NCBI GenBank assembly: GCA_946807835.1
Contig: OX327699.1
Coordinates: 25,656,014 to 25,720,013 of the forward strand
DNA length: 64,000 nt
Reading direction: 5' to 3'
DNA from: Ailanthus altissimus
Taxonomy: Eukaryota; Streptophyta; Magnoliopsida; Sapindales; Simaroubaceae
The position numbers and the translations under genes are program-made. Shown here piece after piece: positions 1-12,780 of the stretch. The notes under the pieces are model-generated. The model was not told the DNA's origin. It saw only the letters and a list, made by a program, of their open reading frames with translations, and did no database searches. Every line of letters begins with the position of its first letter. The first letter of the stretch is position 1.

Positions 1-1206
1 GCTGAATATTGCTGGATTAAACAATTTAATCTGGCACGCTACCCCAGTGCACAACGAGTATACTTCATATTGCGGGACAACCTAGGTCCTACGCCCGATT
101 CGTCAAATGAAACTATTCTATGAGTCTGTGGGCAATGCCCCCCACACACTTCACGGATATACAAATCAGTGCGTTGAACCATACAAGGTGAGGTTACAAC
201 GTATACATATAGTCCTTCCGTCATGATATCCTAGATGTGCGGGATATAAATTATCACTGTCAAATCCTCATTGCTCATCTATGTCTTATCTCCAGACTTG
301 TATTTCAATGAACAATATGCGCAAACTCCTTTGTCATATTGTTCCACCATGGCAGAACTCTTTCCCGGGATGATTGCTTGTGGCCACAAGACTTTCTGAG
401 ATACAGTCTCGAAGCATCTGGATATCAAACTCCATATAGAAGTTGACGGATTTCATATCTGTACGCACCGAACTCTATAAGCATCGGACCATACCCAGCG
501 ACACCCAACGGTCACACTATGAAAGGTCTGTGACATGTGTGGAATCAAAGTATAGTGGATCACTTACAAGCCCACCGTGAAACTCAGGTCAAAGAACCAT
601 GTATACTACTCAACTCGAGAGGACCCTCCATTGACGGCTTACATTAAATGTCTATCGGAGGCCCTTGTGAGTCTGTCCCATATCCAGTCCTAATTGGACA
701 CCCATATGTCAATACAAACTCCAAACTCATGGTCGGTCAAGAACGACCATCTATACCCGACAGATACAACATATGCTGATCTATATATAAAAGTATTCAC
801 CGATAGACTCGCATCGGTAGAAATAGATTATGGACTATTATTCGAGAACATACTTGCATAACTTACATTTTCTGGTACCCAATTGCAACTATGCAGTTAC
901 TAGTATATTCTCAGGTCTATGTCCCATTATAGACAAAGCTCCAACTCTTGGATCTGCTGAATATTATAACCAACTAACACTTAGCTGTGTTAACATTTAG
1001 CAATTATATCTATCAGCGTGGCTAACTATGAGCCCTTATCTAAACTCTTTAGATCTGATTCGAACTCCTTCAGATTTACAATATCTGTAATGTTACATGC
1101 ATAATACCATATGATTGAGTATTAGCGATTTAATGGGATTGTACACTTGTATAAATACACAAGTATATGTACATTCAGGGATGACACGTAAGCGCTGACC
1201 CTAACA
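1..1206 (-). repeat. Partial long LTR of a minus-strand Copia element
   Basis: This stretch aligns along its whole length, with many substitutions and small indels, to 45309-46528, the right half of the complete solo LTR at 44357-46528. Shared landmarks include the text around CCCGATTCGTCAAATGAAAC and the right edge ending in CCCTAACA. Read on the minus strand the LTR begins TGTTAGGG at 1206 and runs off the left edge of the window, so about half of it is missing here. It lies just beyond the RNase H end of the decayed pol gene at 1460-4360, so it is the 3' LTR of that element. The LTR boundary at 1206 is taken from the shared edge; no clear polypurine tract is visible next to it. Confidence 0.8.
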
Positions 1207-4200
1207 AATGGTTACCATACTAATATAATTAATGACATAGATCGAATATAGTTTTGTAGCATGAAAATGATTTGAAATGTGATTTCAAACATGTTTATTT
1301 CTAACTGGTTATATTTTATAACTCTAACAAGTTAAATACTTTTTAAACTTTATGCAAAAACGCAAAAGAAAGTACTAAACACTTTCTAAACTTTATGTAA
1401 AACTGCAATAAGAAGTGTAACCTTATTTCAAAGTTTCAACAAACAACATCAGACTTTATTTATAGAAAATAAACCATAAATTTATCTTTGACTAAATGAA
1501 CATTAAATGACAAATCCTTACTATTTATATACATCATCAAATAATACAATACCCATACAACAACATGCTCATGAAATGCCTTGGGTGATAATTCTTTGGT
1601 GAGCGAATCTGCAATCATAGAGTTTGTACCATTATATTTTATTGACATTTGTTGACTCTGAACTATTTATTTAACAACTAGAAATTTGAAGTCGATGTAC
1701 TTAGACTTCGAAAAGCTTATATTGTTATAAAAATACATCACTGCGGCTTTATTATTATAATAATTTTTTAATGATTTTTCTATACTATTAACAATACACA
1801 ACCTTGTGTGATAAAGTTTGTAACCATAACCTATGATTTGATGCTTCAAAATAAATTATAAAACTCGACCACTATAATGGAAGAAGTTATGAGTGTGTAC
1901 TTAGCACTCTTGCAGAAAATAGCTTATTTAGCCAAAATATATTTATATAACCTGATGTGAATCTCTTACTAATTAGGGGCCAGCAAAACTGGTGTCAAAA
2001 TATCTAATGATTTCTAATCTTTCTGATCTCATATAAATAAGCATGTGATCTTTTGTTCTCTATAAATACCACATAACCAGTTTGACCGCTTTCTAATGAT
2101 CTACCATAGAGTTACTTAAATATCTACCTAGCATTTCAATAATGTATGTATATGAACACTTACACTTTTGAACATACATAAGACTCCTTATTATTGATGT
2201 ATAAGGGAATTTATACATCTCTTTCTGTTTAATCTTATTCATAGGGCACTGATCGAGACTAAACTTATTACCCTTAGCAACTGCATATCTCTTGGAGCAC
2301 AGTCCTTTATGATATACCTGCTAACCACATTATCGATGTAGTTCTTTTATGATAATCAAAGGATATATCGAATGCAATCTCGATATATCTGGATCCCTAA
2401 TATAAAATATGCATCTCTAAGATCTTTCATTTTAAAATTTCTTTATAAAAAATTCTTGAATTTATGTTATAGGCCTATATCGTTGATTTCTAGCAGTATG
2501 TCATTAACACATAAAACCAATAAGACAAGCTTACTCTTATTGAACTTGTGATATACAATCATCAACTTCATTTTTCTCAAAAGTAAATGAGGTAATCACT
2601 TGATGAAACTTATGATATTGTTGATGGGATGCTTGCTTGAGACCATAAATGAATTTTATTAATTTATAGACCATAGATCCTAACATTGTTGTCTCGTATG
2701 GATTTAATCTCATCCTTTATGGCCCAAATCCACTTATGAGAATTAGAACTTTATTTGACTTAACTGAAATTAATTGGATCATTTCTCAGTCCTATATCTA
2801 ACTCGTGTTTTTTTAGATAGGCAACAAAATCATCCGAAAGTGCACTTCTTTTTTTCTTTAATGGATTTTCTGAATGACACTAGTTCTTGAGGTTGCTTTT
2901 GATGAATATGAGCAAATTCTTTATTTTGAATTGGGAGCTCCTATATATTGTATTGTATTTATGGATCCACTTCTTGAATAATGTTAGAAAAAAGAAGTTT
3001 GATCATTTTTAATAGTAACTATAGGTAGATAAATAAATTCCTTTTTAAAGACAATATCTCTGACCTTATCTCATCCCTAAACTCAATATCCTCAAGAAAT
3101 TTAGCATTATCCGCGTCAAAAAAAGATTTACTTGAGAGATTATAAAACTTGAAACCTCTCGATCTTTTCAAGTACCCAACAAAATAGCAACTGACTGTTA
3201 TTGAGTCCAATTTATTTTCATTATGTCTATATGGCCTAGCCTTACCAAGATAACCTCAAACATGCAAATGCTTGATAATAGGCCTTTTACCAATCCATAA
3301 TTCATACAGAGTTTTAGATACTACTTTACTTAGAACTCTATTAAAAATATAAATTGTAATTTTTAGTACTTCTCTCTATAGTGATTTAAGTGAAAACGAA
3401 TGACTAATCACATTTTTCACCATACATTTAAGTGCTCAGCTTCATCTCTTAACAACATTATTTATGCTTGGTTTCTCATGCATTGTGTATTATGGGATGA
3501 TGCCACACTTTTTTAAGAATTTAGCAAAAAATGTAATGGACACTATTCATTTGATCAATTGTATCTTCTATAGTATTCACCATCACGGTTAGATTTGACA
3601 ACTTTAATCTTCTTGCCAAGTTGATTTTTAACTTCAGCTTTGAAAACATTAAACGCGTCAAGAGATTAAGGCTTCTCATAAATTAATTAAAGGCACTTCA
3701 AATGATTAAACATAATAAAATACTATTGACCATTCTAAGAAGCAGTAGGGAATGATCCATAAATATCAGTATTTATGAGTTTAAAAACGTTATTACTCAT
3801 GTTGGCACCTAATTTTTTTTATTATTTGTCTATTTTTTCTTAATACATTTAATACAAAATTTAAATTATGTTAAATTAAGAAAATCAAGAATTTCATCTA
3901 ACACAAAGTCTTTCCATTATATATTTAGAGATACGTCCTAAATAGTTGTGCCATAACATAATAGAATTCTTGTCATTTAATCTTTACTTTGTACCACGTT
4001 TATTAACATACAAGGATTCATTAGAAGATGCATGAGTATTTAATTTATAAGGATTATCAATAAGAGAACGAGTACCAATAAAATTTAAATTTTGAAAGAG
4101 ACTAACTTATTATCTTTGAATAAATAAGAATATCCTGATTTGTCCAAACTAGAAACAGAAAATATGTTCTATCTAAATGACAGTATATAATAAATCTCAT

Positions 4201-4360
4201 ATAAATCTAAATAATATTTGGTCTTTAATTATAATATAAACAATTCTATAACCTCTACAAGAGTTGTATTGTCGTTTCTCACTTAGATGCATCTTTCAAC
4301 ATCAATTGAAAATCGACTCCTAAAACAACCTTGCATAAACACGCTTGTGTGAGTAATTGC
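1207..4360 (-). mobile_element. Decayed Ty1/Copia pol region, 5'-truncated
   Basis: Reading the minus strand from high to low coordinates gives Copia pol in the normal order, broken by many stops. First comes a piece before the GAG-pre-integrase domain (about 4240-4350), then GAG-pre-integrase (LWHNYLGRIS, about 3900-3980). The integrase core follows (TDIYGSFPTAS, about 3730-3790) and then the integrase C-terminal part (CYFVGYLKRSRGFKFY, 3019-3210). The reverse transcriptase catalytic strand reads CVNDILL instead of YVDDILL (about 2490-2560). RNase H ends with SMIADSLTKELSPKAFHEH (1460-1849). Gag, the 5' LTR and the primer-binding site are not seen; homology stops near 4360. It is a non-coding relic of the same family as the solo LTR at 44.4-46.5 kb. 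Confidence 0.85.
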
Positions 4361-5004
4361 ATATGTATTTATCCACAAAGTGTGTTTAGGTACAAAAGTT
4401 AAATTAACTTATAAACAAATAAAGTTGAGAATTCTCGACCCGACCCGACCCGACCAGACCAGAAAAGTGTCATGAATGGGGTACTTTTTGGCGTCCCGAT
4501 CAGGTTCGGGTATGGTTCAAAAATTTTTGAACCTGAAATTGCCTACCCTTACTCTTGACTATATTTGAACCCTTAAATTATAATAAAAATATATATAAAC
4601 TTAATGTTTTTCCTCAACAAAATCATGAAAAATTCATACATATAATATTTTAACCCTAAATGATCATTTGAAAAAAATATTCAAAACATAAATATGTATA
4701 TATATATTAATTATCCTAATAATTTAACATAATTTCTACTCTCATACCGATATGATCATAAATTATATTCATATTTATATAAATATAATTTAAGATCTAC
4801 CATATCAAATTATTAAAATGAATATTAAAAAAATATATTTAAAAAATTTATAGTGATTAGATTTAAAAATTAACAACTTTGAATGAAAACTATAAATATA
4901 TTAATTATTTACAATCAAATATATATAGACTTAATAAATTTTTTTTATCAAATTAAATATTTTTAAATTTTAATAAAATATAATTTAAATAAATAACTTA
5001 TCTC
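4361..5004. other. AT-rich intergenic DNA with a CCCGA-repeat patch
   Basis: No gene is seen. A short run of CGACC/CCGAC repeats at about 4437-4465 is followed by GGTTCGGGTATGG, the sort of Pro-codon-like GC patch that borders some plant repeats; a similar patch flanks the AT-rich island at 12.8-13.4 kb. The rest is strongly AT-rich with poly-A/T and TA stretches. Confidence 0.5.
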
Positions 5005-5511
5005 TTATTTAAAATAATTTATAATTATTATTGATATATGAACTAATATTAAAAAAAAAAAATTAATAACAACTAAGAAACAGGACCTCGCGGTTTTCAA
5101 AATGTCAGAGACAGGAAACCTCTCATGGATAGTTTCGTACTTCCATTTCATCACGCATGTATATAATATGTTAGATATTGATATTACGATTTTCACCCAC
5201 CACATGTTTCCATAATTACATGATTTACAGAAAGTTGAAATTGCTTCGATGATCATATTCAAATCTAATAAAAAAAAATGAGTATCGCTGATCTGACTCC
5301 CTGACATGCCAGCTAACTCCTTCACCAGCAAATGCAAAGGAAGCATGACAAAAATGGTCAATTTTGATACGTTCTCTAAATAATAAAGAAACAAACAAAC
5401 GAACATTTTCAAAGATGCTATGAAGATTTTCCTCCGCCGAGTAATTGCTAGCCCCACATTGTGAAATGGGCTGTGCCGTCTTTTCCTACTTGACAAAAAC
5501 ATAAGACCCAC
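5005..5511 (-). other. Unassigned 168-codon open frame
   Basis: A 168-codon minus-strand frame stays open in otherwise AT-rich, stop-dense DNA. The predicted protein is hydrophobic, has a basic N-terminus (SSRKRRHS) and contains several Cys and Trp residues (CKSCNYGNMWW near residue 93). I do not recognise the family. Composition is skewed to Ile, Phe, Tyr and Lys, as expected for translated AT-rich DNA. No intron signals extend it. It could be a remnant exon or a chance frame; I lean to chance or relic. Confidence 0.2.
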
Positions 5512-5991
5512 GAAACATGATAAAAATAGAAAGACATTAGTTTTTGAGTAATTGGATTTCGGCTTTTTGGGGTTAGGTGAGGTGCTTTTTACACGTGGGA
5601 GAAAATTGGGCTATGCTATTTTTGGTGGGTAAACGAACAAATATAACTTCACTACTTTTTCTTTCCTTGCAAAAAAAATAAAACAAACCGATGCTCTGCT
5701 CCCTTCCGTGATGGGATTCTTCAACATAAATTGTAACAACATCGAGAAAAACTGTTAATAAAATGCCCCCTTGACCAAATTCGACATCTATCGAAAAAAT
5801 AAAAAAATTCTTCCAATAGCGTCCATAACGGGGCAGTTTAAATAATTATTATAATTTACAGCATCGACTAAAAGGAATTTGTACATCAAATTTAAAAGAT
5901 CATGATCATAATCATGTTTATCAAGTGAGAGGGGGCAGGAGCAATCATCTTTATAGTGTGCTCTTTATGATTTATTTTGATTTTATTATAA

Positions 5992-6106
5992 ATAATGCTA
6001 TTTATTCTAAATTTTTATTTTAAATAATAATATATTAAATAATTATGTAACACATCACTATTTAAAATATGATTTAAAATTTATAATATTATTCATTTAT
6101 TATTAT
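5992..6106. repeat. MITE-like AT-rich imperfect inverted repeat
   Basis: About 36 bp at 5992-6027 (starting AATAATGCTATTTATTC) pairs imperfectly with the reverse complement of about 6070-6106 (AATAATATTATAAATTTTA), giving a short hairpin-capable element of about 115 bp. The central text (ATTAAATAATTAT) recurs in the AT-rich island at 13.1-13.25 kb. No target-site duplication could be fixed. Confidence 0.35.
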
Positions 6107-6161
6107 TTTTGTAAAATCATTATTGATTTTTAACTTCTCTTGTTGTCGTTGACATTGACGC

Positions 6162-6167
<6 letters not shown>

Positions 6168-6196
<29 letters not shown>
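6168..6196. repeat. (TA)n microsatellite
   Basis: An uninterrupted run of about 14 TA dinucleotides lies about 290 bp upstream of the ALDH10 start codon. Confidence 0.9.
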
Positions 6197-6197
<1 letters not shown>

Positions 6198-6329
6198 TAT
6201 TTGGGTGTCGTTTTTTAAAAAAAGAAATATATAATATATTTTATTTGGGTATCACCGTGTCAATTAGTTTAAGCTGTAAACATTTTTTAATTCAAATCCC
6301 GCTCTGTTAAAAAAGAAAAAAGCTGCTGG

Positions 6330-6372
6330 CACGTGTAAAGGTTTGAGAGTAAATTACAGAGTGGATATATAA
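6330..6372 (+). promoter_or_regulatory. ALDH10 core promoter: G-box/ABRE and TATA box
   Basis: A G-box with ABRE core, GGCACGTGTA (CACGTG at 6330-6335), lies about 30 bp upstream of TATATAA at 6366-6372. The TATA box is about 117 bp before the ATG at 6489, leaving room for a short 5' UTR. Plant ALDH10 genes are often induced by ABA, salt and drought, and this arrangement fits; induction of this gene is inferred. Confidence 0.55.
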
Positions 6373-6488
6373 GCAGCAAAATAAAAGGCATACTGATTTG
6401 ATTGCTGGAAAGGAAGTAAAAAACATCGGCAATAATACTGAACTGGACAAGCAAAAGCTTAGCTAATTCTCAAATACCTACACTGAAG

Positions 6489-9400
6489 ATGGCGATCCCA
6501 ATTCCGAGTCGACAGCTCTTCATCGATGGCGAATGGCGAGAGCCTGTTCTCAAGAAACGCATCCCCATCATTAACCCCGCCACTGAACAGATTGTCGGTT
6601 AGTCTCCCTCCACTCTATTTTATATATATTATGGAATGTAACAGAGTTGCTAAATTTTACTATGGTTTATATGACACCGTTTATTTAAGTAGCAAATTAG
6701 TTCTAAAAAATAAAAAAATTTAAGCAGCAAATTAAAGTCCCTTGTTTTGTAAATGCGGATTGGTGTTGGTATTAGATGTACGTTTGAGTTAGTTATATGG
6801 CAAATCAACTATGATTTGTTTGGTTGGTGTAACAGTTTGTCGTTAACAAGAAGAGAGACTTTTTAAAGTAAGAATTACAGAAGTTTAAAGCTTTAAACTG
6901 AACTGATTCATGGATGGATGTGGTTTTAACAGTCTACTTGAGGGAGGTTTTATTTGATTTTCCTTTTGATGGGAGTACAGTGTTCAAATGTTTTGCTCTC
7001 ACTAATGGCTTATTTTGTTATGGAACATTTTTTTAGGTGATATTCCAGCAGGAACTGCTGAAGATGTTGAGCTTGCTGTTGAAGCTGCTCGAAAAGCTTT
7101 TTCTAGAAACAAAGGGCAAGATTGGGCCAACGCATCTGGGACTGTTCGTGCTAAGTATTTGCGTGCTATTGCCGCTAAGGTAATTAATCTGGCCGCTATC
7201 GTTATTTATTTTAGGTGATTTGGTTACATGTGAAAGTAAGAATCTCGTTAGCTTAGTTGTCTTTGCAGTGATAAATGATGCTACTATTTTAGATGTCTTC
7301 AGTTCTCACTTGTTGGTATTTTGATGTGCAGATAACAGAGAGAAAGCCTGAACTTGCAAAACTTGAATCAATTGATTGTGGGAAGCCACTGGATGAAGCA
7401 GCTTGGGACATTGTATGCCTGTGACATTATTGGAATTATTGAATTTTCAGTATTTTGTATATTACTCGTTATGACTGTTTATGTTGTCCAGGATGATGTT
7501 GCTGGATGTTTTGAGTACTATGCAGACCTTGCTGAAGGTTTAGACGCAAAACAGAAGGCTCCTGTTTCTCTTCCCATGGAAAACTTTAAGTGTCATATAC
7601 TCAAGGAACCCCTTGGGGTTGTCGGATTGATTACTCCATGGTATATTGTACTTCTTTGCAATAAGTGACTATGCATTTTATGTTTTTTAGAGGAAAAAAA
7701 TAGGTAGTCATTCTATTTAATTAGTCTTAAAATTGTCATAGCTTTGTACTTTTACATCTGAAATAATATCTCTCTAAGCACTGCAAAATAGTTGCAGAAA
7801 TTGTTGATGCTCATTGCTTAATTGTACACCGAAGATGACTTGGAGAAATTTTATTTGTCTACTCAGGCTTTTATGTAAATCATTCTGTGCCATTAACAAT
7901 CCTGATTTTCGATAAACTAACAACTCTTTGTCTTTATGTTGAAGGAATTATCCTCTACTGATAGCCACATGGAAAGTGGCTCCTGCACTGGCTGCAGGAT
8001 GCACTGCCATATTAAAGCCATCCGAATTGGCATCAGTGTAAGTCCTCAATTTTGGGAGCTAGTATCGGTTTTGATGTTGGTTTGCCATATTCCATGCCCG
8101 TCATGATGTTTATAATTTTAGGACCTGTTTGGAGCTTGCTGAAGTGTGTAGAGAGGTGGGTCTTCCTCCTGGTGTTCTTAATATTGTAACCGGATTGGGT
8201 CCCGAAGCTGGAGCTCCTTTGGCATCCCATCCCCACATCGACAAGGTTCAGATGTCTTTAAATCATTTTCTTCATTGCATTTTCTATGAATTTGATCTAA
8301 ACATATATCCCAAAAATTCTCAATTATGAGATTTTTGGACTGGAATTTACCATCTACATACATTTAATCATAATAGATTGCATTTACTGGAAGTACTGCA
8401 ACAGGGAGCAGGATAATGACAGCTGCAGCTCAGATGGTCAAGGTATGTCAAACAGCTATAATCAATTTATGATATATTTTTCCTTTTTACTGACATTTAT
8501 GCTCCTTGTTGATTTATGCATAATTCTGAGAGCAGATTATTCTTTGTATCTTTTTTATATGACTACACTTTTGTAAAGATCTTTTACGGGTCCTTTTTAA
8601 TGTGGACAGTTTCTTTGATTTGTATTCCACATTTTTTTCAATACCTTTTTGATATAACTTTTTTAATGAAAATATAATTCTGTTATTTCTTTGCAGCCTG
8701 TTAGTTTGGAGCTAGGAGGGAAAAGCCCAATTATTGTGTTTGAGGACGTTGATCTTGATAAAGGTTGGTTTCTGGAAAATTTAAAGCATTGGATTTTCCA
8801 CGCTTCATAGATTATTGATTTCTCTATGATAGAAAACAGTTGCTCGGAGAACTTCAGGCATTTAAAACCAGTTGTATTAGAAAAGAGTAGTATTATGTAT
8901 CCAAGCTTTACCCATACAAACTAATGTAGCAGTGTCATAACATTGTCACATGTCCCATATATTCAAACGAATAAAAGAAAATAAATAATGTATGATGCGT
9001 GGCAATAATATAACACGCCACATCAGTTTGTATATATAGAGTTGTACACCTAATGTTATTGATTAGAAAAAATTGGGATACTGTTGCATTTGTTGATACT
9101 GATATCACTTTACTCTATGATTTAAGCAGCGGCTGAATGGACTGCCTTTGGTTGCTTTTGGACAAATGGTCAGATCTGCAGTGCAACATCTCGTCTTCTT
9201 GTGCATGTAAGAGCATAGATGACCCGTTAGTCTTCTTAATTTATCAATTCCATCAAAATTAGTATTCTCCTTCCATCCGTCTCTGGGTGGAAAAAAAAAA
9301 GAGCTTGAGTGAGTGCAGCTTGGCCTTGGTCCAGAAGCAAATCAACTAACTGTTGGTTCTCAGCTTTTTAACTTAAAATCGTTAGAAAAACAAACCCACG

Positions 9401-11482
9401 TATAGACTATAAAAACTGACCATAAGCCAGACCAAATGTTGGCATGTCACATTACACGCTAAGGAAGCAGAAAGGTTAATAAAGATGAGAAAATGTCTAA
9501 CACAGATGTTCAAATTCAACTGACCCAGCTTAACATTCGAAACAACAAACTGACTTGAGTAAATCATATCAACGGGCATCATAGAAACTAGTAACCAGAA
9601 CTTCTTCCATATCCCTATTTTTGACACCAGCATTAACTGAACACAAGCTGACAACACCAACAAGATTGCCTTCTCTGGAACTTCCCTGCCTCACTATTAT
9701 ATTTAAGCCTGGGACTCTATACCTCCATCTTCTTTCTGCTTCTAGGTAAAAGTAAAGAGAAGTAGGAAATTCAAAAGACCACTCTTCTATCCTTCTAACT
9801 TCAGATAAGAGGAACTTATGCCTGTGGTGACAATAGTACTTCCTGCTAAAAGCCTATACTGCAGAACCAAGCAAGAGGAAAACGTTTCATTTTCCTCAAG
9901 CTTTTCAATGTAATGCATTCCATATCTTCATCTTTTTGTTGAAATTATTAACTTGTAGAGCTCTTTATGGCATACAAATGTCACAGGAAAGCATTGCAGC
10001 AGAATTTCTAGACAAGCTTGTGAAGTGGACCAAAAACATCAAGATTTCAGATCCGCTGGAAGAAAGTTGCCGGCTTGGGCCCGTTGTTAGCGCAGGGCAG
10101 GTGAGGATCCAAATTTTAAAGGGAAAGATGCAGTGAAAATTTTCTCTTAATGTTTCTTCAGCCATTTCATTGAGAATTCGCTGTTGATTGATGTTCTTTG
10201 TGGAGTTTAATACCCTGAGACATAACCTTATTTTCCATGATGAAAATGGAATGCTTTCACTCATCTAGAAATGTGATCTATGATTTGGCGGTTGCATTAA
10301 CTGCTGTCACTTAATAGCATCTTTGACATAAAATTCTTTATTTGTCTCTTCCTCTGATGATTTACTTTCTAATATCTACTCAATCTGCTGCAGTATGAGA
10401 AAGTTTTGAAGTTTATCACAACTGCCAAGAGCGAAGGTGCAACCATTTTGTCTGGTGGGGCTCGTCCTGAGGTACTGTCCTTCATTTGTCATTGTGGGCA
10501 CTATGATCTTTGTCAGTGTGTTGTGAATTTGTGATACTGAGCCATTTCTAAATGATTGGCAGCATTTAAAGAAAGGATTTTTTGTGGAACCAACCATTAT
10601 AACGGATGTAACTACATCAATGCAAATTTGGAGAGAAGAAGTTTTTGGACCTGTTTTGTGTGTTAAAACATTTGCCACAGAAGATGAAGCCATTGAATTG
10701 GCAAATGGCACTCAGTAAGTTGATTCACTGAAAATGATAATAAAATGATAGTTTGGCTCTTTTTCTTGTCCTTCATTCACAGTTGTGCGCTGACAATCTA
10801 TTGATGGTCTACAGTTATGGCTTAAGCGCTGCTGTGATATCCAATGATTTGGAAAGGTGTGATCGTGTAAGCAAGGTGAGGTTTATCCTGGTTGACGTGT
10901 TCACATACAGATGCAAATAATAATGTCATGAATTAGGTTGTACAGACTACGTATGTAATTATCAATAAATTGATTTCCTTCATTCACCTACTGCAGGCTT
11001 TCCAAGCTGGCATTGTGTGGATCAACTGCTCACAGCCATGTTTCTGTCAAGCTCCATGGGGAGGCAACAAACGAAGCGGTTTTGGGCGTGACTTAGGGGA
11101 ATGGTATGGCCTGTTTACTAAAATAGTAGTAATAATGATAATAATAAAAGAATCAAGAACTAATAAGATGTTTTAAACATTTTGGATCTATTGTGTAATT
11201 TTGAGGATTTTTATCTTTTCAATTTTTTATTTTTAATATTTTTTTTCTATATTTCTCATGTAAATGATGTAAAAGAAATGGTCTCAAATTGAATGCATTT
11301 TGAATCAAAAGGTATTTAAGATATGTCAATTTAGCAATTAATACTCTGCTAATGCTGATCTTGTGTTTTCTTTTGGCTGTCCTTTTTACAGGGGACTTGA
11401 TAATTACTTGAGCGTGAAGCAGGTCACTCAGTATGTCTCTAATGAACCATGGGGATGGTACCAGTCTCCTTCAAAGCTGTGA
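6489..11482 (+). CDS. ALDH10A8: ALDH10 aminoaldehyde/betaine-aldehyde dehydrogenase
   Basis: NAD-dependent oxidation of omega-aminoaldehydes (polyamine catabolism) and, in some plants, betaine aldehyde. Fifteen exons with GT-AG introns: 6489-6597, 7037-7179, 7332-7412, 7492-7640, 7945-8037, 8122-8245, 8377-8442, 8697-8763, 9130-9206, 9987-10100, 10394-10471, 10563-10714, 10815-10875, 10997-11103, 11392-11482. They sum to 1512 nt, 503 aa, the usual family length. The active site is complete: Asn162 (PWNYP), Glu260 (LELGGKSP) and Cys294 (GQICSATSR). The protein ends in Ser-Lys-Leu, a canonical PTS1 signal, so a peroxisomal location is expected. The residue matching spinach BADH position 441 is Ile444 (QAGIVWINC), the type linked to aminoaldehyde rather than betaine-aldehyde preference. 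The KONJAC gene follows 2.8 kb downstream, as beside Arabidopsis ALDH10A8; the symbol is by similarity and that context. Confidence 0.95.
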
Positions 11483-12780
11483 GTTTCCCTGCAAAATGAA
11501 CGCGAAAATGGGAAAATGAAGGCAAAACAAAATTACAGAAAATAAAATGAGGGATGTACTGTAGACTGTACTGAACTCTCAGACTATATGCTATAATGGA
11601 TTTTAAAAAGAGAGAAACAGTTCAGAATTGTCTATCCCGTTTGCCATGTTATATCTTCTTTATATGTTGCCAGCTTCCAATAGTTGCAAAAGTAATTTTC
11701 CAGACCCTTAGGCATAATCATAAATTTCGTGGCTTGTTACTTGTTTGGATTTGCCATCAAAACATGGTTCTTGATTCGAATAATTGTTATTTGACCTAGA
11801 CTCGTTCTAAGAAAGTTGAGGTATTTCAAATTGTTTGTTGACACGGATAATAATAATAATGTTAGTTATGTGCTAAGACTACTAATTAAATTCCAATTTT
11901 ATTAATTCAATGTCGACATATGTCGACCTAATTCATCAGATATGGATCTCATTTTAATTACGGATGCTTTAGCACATCTTTCGCATGCACATCTTAGCTA
12001 TCTTGTTTTGAGACACATCTTGTAAAAAAAAATAGTTACATCTCTTTCCAGAATCAGAATAATCTGTGTGAGCAAGTGCTTCTTGCGGGTACAACAAAAG
12101 CAGTTCTTTCGTTTGGGACATCCTTACGATAAGTTGTTTGTCAATGAAGTAATCATTTTACAACTCCCATGAAGTATTATACTAAACCCAGTTGCCACAA
12201 TCTGCCTCTACGGCAATTTACTGAAATACAGCTGATCTTTAGCTTCAAAAATGGCTAGCAAACGCAAACTGGAAGTAAAATCCTCAATCACACTACTCAA
12301 TTTCAGTAGAGTTGGCAACAAACAACCAGGAATTTGGCAACTGATGATCACTAGATCTAGAGCAGCAATTCTTGTCCTCTTTTTCTCCTCTCAAAAAGTT
12401 GTTGTTACAACCAGGGTCTATAATAATATTTTCAGTTGGTTGAGAGGGAACAATTTGAACGTTTCTCCAAGTTTGAAAATACAACTTTTACCTTTTCGGG
12501 ATCTTAATCCGAAAGCAAGCCAGTTTCCTAAATGCTCTGTACTGCCAGCTCAAAATGAGTTGGGTTTATGAAACTAAAGCAAACTTCACCAACAAAAGAG
12601 TGCTGTGAAGTGAAAACAAGTGGGCTCAACACTCATTTTCTTCTTTCTCGCTTTGGGAAAAAAAAAAAATCAATTACGTAAATATAGAATTTTTTATGAA
12701 ATAAATGGAAGTTCATAACATCTTTTAAGGTTTGGGGGCAACGATCAAGTCTAGAATTAAAATTTTGACATTAGAGTTGG
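11483..12780 (+). other. ALDH10 3' region and intergenic DNA
   Basis: No gene is seen. The first few hundred bases are probably 3' UTR. Short frames at 11596-11799 and 12251-12571 have no recognisable product and no codon or splice support. Confidence 0.5.
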
